Shown: piece by piece, positions 57,518-64,000 of the stretch
Layout: each line of letters opens with the position of its first letter
Numbering within the stretch: position 1 is the first letter of the stretch
Assembly: GCA_947034895.1 (NCBI GenBank)
Contig: OX344762.1
Span: forward strand, 75,944,981-76,008,980
DNA: 64,000 nt
Origin: Rhytidiadelphus loreus
Taxonomy: Eukaryota; Streptophyta; Bryopsida; Hypnales; Hylocomiaceae
Direction: 5' to 3'
Notes under the pieces: model-generated
What the model saw: the letters and a program-made list of their open reading frames with translations, nothing else
Databases searched by the model: none
What the model was told of the DNA's origin: nothing
Program-made: the position numbers and the translations under genes

Positions 57518-59401
57518 TTCCTCCTAAAGGACCATTCGTCCCTTTGAGGAACAAGTGGGATTTCAGGTAGGTACCTACAGTCTCAATTTTTGTCTTGATT
57601 TTTTGAGATTTTTTTTTAAGATAGAAAAATTGATCAACTTCATGTAAATATAATTCTTTTTGAATTGGTGCTCAAGAACAAAAGTTATGCTTAACCCCTC
57701 ACCACCCAAGGCCGTTTTGGGTTCAATAACATCATTGCTTTTGAAGTGATATAGATCTAAATGTCACTAAGCTATAGAGATCTTAACCGTACAATTTTGT
57801 AGTGTACATGTTGTAAATGATCTTTATCAAATTTGAAGTCATTTGACCGCATAGATTGCGAGATTATAATGTTTTAGTGTTGAAAAAGAATGCTGAAATT
57901 TTCCTAAAAACACATTCAGAGGCAAAATTTGATTTCTAAACCTAATCAAATGAAAAAACTTTAAACTATAAAGTGATTCAAAACCAGCATACAAACACAT
58001 TGGTGAAAAAAATATCATTCAATTGACTCAATGTGTTTGCAGAATAGCTTGCAAATGTAACAAAATAGGCAAGAAAAGTTGCAGAAAACATAGACAAGGC
58101 TAAACCTCCTTCTACTAAAATGTTTCTCAATCATTTATAACTTCTTGGATTGATATGAAATTTTAGCCACAAACTAGACTAGTATGCGCAACTTCACAAT
58201 AACTTTTATAGGAAACGGACACTATATGAGGAAGATACAAGCCGCCAAAGTTCATTGTAGTCCAAAAATGGCAGGATTTTGAATTTCAAATTGCTCCCAA
58301 ACATTCAAAACAATTTGGATTGACATGAAAATTTTACCACAATAAATAAACTTCAAGAGTAATATAACCCAACAAAATCTATTGAAATCGAACATTGGAT
58401 GAAGGAGATACAAGCCCCCGAAGTTGTAGCCATGAATTGCACTTTGGTGAATCAAATTGAACCTGTGAACTTCAATTGGCTTCCAAAAAATAACTACCTC
58501 TTGGATTGATTTGAAAATCTTACCAAACAAACTAGAAGAGAAGGTGGAAATTTTCCAACAAGTTTTATTTAATTTGGACATCGGATGCAAAAGTTACAAT
58601 ACTTTGAATTGGACCTGAAACTTTGTGAGGACACTTTTGGGCCCCTTGGGTGGTGAGGGGTTAAATAAGCTAAAAATAGGGGAAAATGGGCAGCAAAAAA
58701 TATTCAAAAATTTAAATTTAAAGTTAATTTTTTTTCTCATATATTATATTTTGTCTACATGGAAAGCTTTGGTTCATTCCATTTGGATTTGTTATGAGAA
58801 AGTTCTGGACAATCTTGTTTTTTGAGCAATTAGAGCATCTTTTTGAAAAAATAACTCGTAGGATTCATTTTTGAATGCAATTTTTACAATTTAAAAAAGG
58901 GAAAATTACACATGATTTAGTTTGCTTTCTAGAACAATCTTACCATTGTGATTAGTGCATTTTTATTCCATCTTAGAGATATTAATAATTTAAATTTTCC
59001 TTCTATCTAATACCTACTTCTACTTAACAATTTTTTTAAGGAATAAAAATTAAGTTTTTTTAAAGTTTTCTTTTTAGACTTTCAACCCAATTCTCCACCA
59101 TAAATATTTAAAGCTCAAAACTCTGTAGTGCAAAATAATTAAAGTTAAGAGGGTTCAAAGTCAAATAATATAGTCCTGCAATGTACTGAAAAACTTGTTT
59201 TTTCACTTTAAATGCATACATCTTGCAATTTGTGTGGTCAAAAATTCTGAAAATTTTCCCACACATTTTCATACTATTTAGGTGTAATATCATATATTTA
59301 GATGTGAAAAAAACAAAATAGTTTTTTTTACTCTTTACTATAGTAATGGCAATTTTGAGTGTTTTTTGGCAGAAGAAAGGCCTTGGTCCTATAGGGGTTA
59401 A
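57518..59401. mobile_element. TTAA-family element (914 bp without its insert)
   Basis: The left end, TTCCTCCTAAAGGACCATTC, has lost TTAA; the right end is CCTTGGTCCTATAGGGGTTAA. Without the nested element (57691-58664) its length is 914 bp, inside the family's narrow range. It is collinear with 25919-26850. Confidence 0.75.
57691..58664. mobile_element. TTAA-flanked element of a second family, nested (974 bp)
   Basis: It begins TTAACCCCTCACCACCCAAGG and ends CCTTGGGTGGTGAGGGGTTAA, a perfect inverted repeat of 21 bases including TTAA. The interior is unrelated to the CCCCTAAAGGACC family as far as I can see. The minus-strand frame at 58590-58252 has no recognised domain. Confidence 0.85.
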
Positions 59402-59906
59402 AGGCAAGTTAATTCTAAAGGTTTGGTGGTGATGGTATATTTGGTCCAATAATTTACTCTTTGAATACAACATATGTACAAATTTTTTGCAAGATATACA
59501 CTATTAGATTGAATTTCTACAACTAAAATCTTTCATTTGGAGGTTATTTTAATATCTAAACCTTATCATGCTCAAATACAACACCACATGTAGAACATGT
59601 GGCCATTTTGCAACTTTTCATATGTTGGAGGTGCAATAATGATCTAAATTGGAAGTTTCATGTGTCATTGGATGTAGCTTAGTACAATTACAAACTTTTG
59701 TAACTATTGTATATGTCAATTCATGCACCTTATATGTGTAAAAATATACAAAACATTGCAATCCAAATTGGGCTTCTCAGACCTGAAGGGTTAACTATAG
59801 ATAAAGCTAACTAACCAAAATGAAATTGAGATAAGTAAATTATAAATTATTGAAAAATCAACTATCTTTAGAAAACAATTTGTAGATTAGGTAAGTTATA
59901 CTTTAA
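59402..59906. other. No gene seen
   Basis: AT-rich. A stray CTGAAGGGTTAAC at 59783 may be a decayed family end. Confidence 0.35.
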
Positions 59907-60716
59907 TTAACCCCTAAATGCATGGGCAACCAAATATGGTTGATCTGAAATTTCAGGCTCATTTTGCAGTGTGTAGTTAAACTCGTTTGACAGTTTAAAA
60001 AAAAAATTGGGGCACTTTTTAGGGTAAACTATTGAAAACTTTCATTTTTCACTAAAAAGGTATATATTTGATTGTTGAGAGGTCTCCAAAGCCATACATG
60101 TCCATTAGTGGAAGAGTAAAGCTTGCTAATTTTACTTCATTTTCCAACTTTGAGCAATTTCACTTGATTTGAGATCTAAAAACTTGTACTTATCCATTTG
60201 CTTTGAAAATGGTCTGAATAAAAAGAGTAAAGTGTTTTCAGGATTTTCACCATTGAAAATTTAAACAAGCAAGTGTTGAATTGGAGTTATTTGTCATTTA
60301 TACTTATAAAAAGAAATTGCATTTCAACAATTGTAAGGTGGATTGTGTAATGAATTTAATAGCCTTTCAAGTGATATTAAGTTTTTTGAGTGTGCATTTT
60401 AGTGTGCTAACACAATTTGTAGTTGTTCATGTCACCTCTAATCTCAAAAAACTTCTATGTGCAAATTTCTGAAACATTGTGGGGAAGGGCAACATACTAA
60501 AAATAGAAAACGTACATTTCTCTTGTTATAATCTCACAACTCTTATGCAATTTTGCATTCGAAATTGGTGTGCATACTAATAAGCAAGCTCTTTAAATAT
60601 CCATACGGTTAGATTTTGAAAAAAAATCAATTTGTTTCAATGGGGATAACTTTAAGCCCATGCTCTTTTTTCATAGAAAAAACACACTTAGAAAGGTTTA
60701 GGCACTTAGGGGGTAA
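59907..60716. mobile_element. TTAA-flanked element, divergent subfamily (810 bp)
   Basis: It begins TTAACCCCTAAATGCATGGG and ends GGCACTTAGGGGGTAA, with the last TTAA mutated to GTAA. The interior differs from the main families. Confidence 0.55.
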
Positions 60717-61452
60717 CTACAAGAGTAGAGACAAAGACTTGACCACCTTATAAAAAGTGAAAATTAAGTGAAAATTTCTATCTGAAATAACCTAGATATG
60801 TGTTGGTTGTTATGAGATTCTACAAAACTCAAGAGTACTTTTTAGCACTATAATAGAATTGAGATGTTGTTCTTTTTAAAAAATATCAAAGCAAATTAAA
60901 TGTAAAAAAGTTTTTAATAGTAAATCTAAAATTCATAAAAGTAATTAAAGAGCTAAATAAACAAAAGTTAGAATATCATACATGAAGGATGAATTTGGCA
61001 CTCAACGCCGAAATTGAATTTCCATGTCACCTCATTCCATTCACAAGATGACACGTGGCACTTTTTAAATAACAAAAATGACTTAATTTTTGCCAAATTT
61101 GACCTTCGCATAGGGTACACATGTTCCCAAATCAACTTTTCCCAATAGTAATAATAAAAAAAGCCAGGGATTTGGAATCTCACAGTGCAGTAAGCCTATC
61201 TCAGATTTGAAAAATATTCTTCACCTGGTACTGAAGCCTTTACAAACTGCAACTGAAAGAAAGGGTTGGAGCCCTGGCTGACACTTGAGATGCTTCAGTC
61301 CCTCAATTATGGATTCAGCAGTCCCCAATCCCAAGTCAGAGCATCGCCACCAATGCCAAACTCAAAATGTGAATTCCAATCTAAGTTAACCCTGAAACAC
61401 TGGGCTGATCACTGTGGAAATCATCCTTCTTTGGTACCATGTGAATCATTTG
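60717..61452. other. No gene seen
   Basis: Some GC-balanced sequence around 61000-61440, with short frames on both strands but no recognisable protein. Confidence 0.35.
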
Positions 61453-62057
61453 TTGAACCCCTAAAGGACCAAGGCGCATTTGGGGCACAAATTGTGAAAA
61501 ACTGCCACTTTTTAGGACAGTGAGAAAAGAAAAGAAAAAAAGAAGAAGTTTTATTTCAAAATTCAACTGTAACAAATTTGTACTAAACTACTAAGCTTAG
61601 TACGGGAATGTGAGGAAAATTTTCTGAAACTTGACTGTACAAATTGAAAGATTATAATGTTTGAAATTTGATGATTTTTTTTTTCTTCTAGTCTTGCCTA
61701 ACAAGGCCAACAAAATTTAACTCCTTCTAAAATGAGATATTTACACTATACATGGTTTTGTTGTTTTGTATATAATTTGCATCTTGTATCATATAAGTTA
61801 CAAACCCACCAAATTTCAAAATTATAGGAGGACTTTTGCACATGCTAGTTGAAGCTACCCAAGCTACCTAAAATTTTTAGGGCAATGTAACTTTTGATTT
61901 AGGCACCTAATCAAAAAAAATTATACTACCACTGAGGGGGTACATGTTCACACCTAGTGTCAAAATTTGAAGAACATTTGTTAAAAAATAACTTCATATG
62001 CACTTGCCTAAGATCACTAGTGTACATTCAATAGTCATTTGGTCCTTTAGGGGTAAA
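61453..62057. mobile_element. TTAA-family element, short (605 bp)
   Basis: It begins TTGAACCCCTAAAGGACCAAGG and ends TGGTCCTTTAGGGGTAAA. Both TTAA sites are mutated, so this is an old copy. Confidence 0.65.
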
Positions 62058-62534
62058 AATACCAAGAGCACTCAAGGATGAACATTTGCTCTTTTGTTTT
62101 GCATAAAAGGATTCATTGTCATCCATTTGACACTTTTAGGCCACCATGTCATTATAAGGTTAAGTTTATCCTTTTGTATGACTCCAATTTTACATCCCCC
62201 TTCCTTTCATACAACCAAAGAGAGCTAAAGAGTTAGTATTTCCTTCTTTTTCCCCATGCAAAAAAATGGAATTTATTATTTACTAGTAATCATTAAATTT
62301 GAATTTATGTTGGAATCAAATCCCCTGAATTAGGTTGGTGAGGAAGAGAAATGCAAAATTAAGTACTACAAAATAGGAGACAATTTTTGTACATTCATTT
62401 GTGGCTAGTGCAATGAAGACATTAGTTCTCCTTGGTGCTTTTATATACATTATACAAATTAGGCAATAGATAATGCATTAATGATAATTTTACTCTTATA
62501 AAATTTAGAATAAGAATTCATTAACAAATGCATT
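62058..62534. other. No gene seen
   Basis: AT-rich, with nothing recognised. Confidence 0.4.
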
Positions 62535-62878
62535 AGAGCATCCGCACTCATGCTCAAAATAGGTGGCCTTGACAACTCTCTATGGATTCACATGAAAAAG
62601 GTTTCCCACCCAAGTTGTTGCAACAACTTGAATTTGAGTGGGCTTTATAAAAACAAGGTAGGGTTTGTAACAATCAAGCAGCCATGCAACTACTGTAGAT
62701 TTGATGTATCTTTGATATACTTTGGTTTTACCAGAGGTTGGTTCCCTACCTCATAGCATTGTAGTTCTACAGTGTGGGCAAGGATAGATCTCATTGTGGA
62801 CTTGGAAAACAAATCTAGTGTGAGCCCTCTATATCATAAATTGAGGATCACTTTCTTGAATATGGGTGTGGATGCTCT
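62535..62878. mobile_element. 344-bp MITE with AGAGCATCC ends
   Basis: AGAGCATCCGCACTCATG at the left is mirrored by TATGGGTGTGGATGCTCT at the right (15 of 18 pairs). An 18-bp perfect palindrome, AAGTTGTTGCAACAACTT, lies at 62612-62629. No target duplication was identified. Ends of the GAGCATC type are common among plant MITEs. Confidence 0.65.
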
Positions 62879-62939
62879 CACAAGTGCACTCTATTAAAAG
62901 AATCCACTCCCAAACAAGGATGCTAAACTCTTTAGAAAC

Positions 62940-63360
62940 TTATTCAAGGTTTTCTACCAAATATTTTTAATTTGATTTCAATTGGTGCCTAAGAACAAAA
63001 GTCATGCCACAATATCTTCAAAATGGGAAGACCAAGCAACAAAAAACATTGACAAAAAAATGAATTTTTTTTTTGTTCTTGTAGATTACATATTTTTCTA
63101 AATGGAAAGCTTTGATTCATTCCATTTGGATTAGATATGTGAAAGTTATGGAGCTTCTTGTTTTGCGGGCAATCATAGCAACTTCTTGAAATAAATTTTT
63201 TTCTTCCACTTTGAATGCTAATATCTTTCAATCTATATGGTCGAACATCACAAATTTTTTATCATGCGATTTAAAACAAGTTTAGAACAAGATCCTATAG
63301 TTACATTGTAGAACTAAAAAATAACTTTTACATTCCTATATTATATAAGAAAAAATTGTC
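62940..63360. mobile_element. Fragment of a TTAA-family element
   Basis: It matches the central part of the 25919-26850 type (GGAAAGCTTTGATTCATTCC, then CATTTGGATTAGATATGTGA). Both ends are missing and the limits are approximate. Confidence 0.45.
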
Positions 63361-63692
63361 TAAAAAATGAACAAAAATTCCTAAAAATAACTCTCTATTG
63401 AAAGCTCATTTTGAGTTGAATATTGATTCAATGGTCATCTACACGTGTTCTCTATAATTATTTGAGTTGAAAAACATGCCATTTTAGTTCATTTTCAATC
63501 TCTTCTAGAAATTATTTCATATTTTATTTGAGTTGAAAATTTCGGCAATAGAAACCTATAGTCATTATTAAACAATTTTCAAAATTTTAGGTTAAAATTA
63601 TAGTTTATTAGAAACAACTTGTTTGCATGTGGTTTGTTATAGTAGAATTAAGTGCACCCTCGAGCCAATAAATGAGAGTTGGGGTATAATCA

Positions 63693-64000
63693 ATGTCTTT
63701 TTTTTTTTTTTTTTCTTGAAACACATAGACAATTTTCATTGATAAGGGGAAACAATACACAGAACCAAAGGAGAAACTCCTTGGCAACAATATTTTCTTT
63801 TTCTACCACAAAGTTTTTCTTTTTTCTATTTTTTAACCAAAGCAAGAGAGACTAGAACTAAACAACCGGCCAACAAGGAGTGAGGGCCACTAAGAACAAC
63901 CAATGAAGAGCAAAGTGGAAACCTCCAAGAAAGCCTAGAAGCCAGGTACTAGAAGGCCTAATCAAAGACCCTCAACTTCGGAAGACTAAGTTTCCAAGTC
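63693..64000 (-). mobile_element. Probable 3' end of a LINE or similar retroposon, running off the window
   Basis: On the minus strand the sequence ends ...CTTATCAATGAAAATTGTCT, then GTGTTTCAAG and a run of about 18 A (63696-63714 read as T on the plus strand). The adjoining 63720-64000 region is less AT-rich. The poly(A) tail and AATGAAA-rich 3' end are typical of plant LINE copies. The coding part would lie beyond 64000. Confidence 0.45.

Noticed and set aside
58252..58590. 112-codon minus ORF in the nested TTAA element as a transposase
   Set aside because: Too short, no catalytic motif recognised, and the whole element is under 1 kb.

Overview
The window looks like nuclear DNA of a land plant (or a close streptophyte relative). 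Coding exons are split by canonical GT-AG introns. The recognisable proteins are a plastid-type PHT4 anion transporter, a Ycf20-like protein, a plant-style receptor kinase fragment, a cysteinyl-tRNA synthetase fragment and a WDR62/MAPKBP1-type WD40 protein. Most of the rest is AT-rich repeat debris. Introns of the two intact genes are short (about 90 to 470 bp), which fits a bryophyte- or lycophyte-like genome better than a conifer or fern; that placement is inference.

Layout. 1-9.25 kb: decayed coiled-coil and gag-like coding remnants, a possible LTR end, and two non-coding stretches packed with degenerate short motifs. 9.28-16.15 kb: miniature inverted-repeat elements whose ends read TAAGGTA...TACCTTA, including two 547-bp copies facing each other, plus the first TTAA-flanked element. 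16.2-19.7 kb: a GC-rich island, a 23-bp minisatellite and a patchwork of three unrelated gene fragments (CysRS, Ycf20-like, receptor kinase). 19.7-26.9 kb: a nest of about 0.93-kb TTAA-flanked elements. 26.9-43.5 kb: the gene island, with a six-exon PHT4 gene (+) converging on a 20-exon WD40 gene (-); both reconstruct to open reading frames without a break, of 562 and 1742 codons. A 160-178 bp tandem array lies upstream of the WD40 gene. 43.9-45.6 kb: repeats. 45.9-49.5 kb: unrecognised plant-like coding sequence, one gene being split by a 1024-bp CACTA element with a perfect CTA target duplication. 49.5-64 kb: further TTAA elements, several strong hairpins, a 344-bp MITE and the probable 3' end of a LINE.

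The most unusual signal is the TTAA-flanked family. The ends are CCCCTAAAGGACC and its complement, the length is a tight 0.87-0.95 kb, and there are more than a dozen copies. Four nested insertions fall exactly at TTAA inside older relatives, so the target-site rule can be read from the sequence. TTAA duplication with ends starting CCC is the piggyBac signature, a superfamily seldom reported from land plants. No transposase is visible here, so all copies appear non-autonomous.

The two intact genes have no evident functional link. PHT4 would act in a plastid membrane; the WD40 protein would be a cytosolic scaffold.
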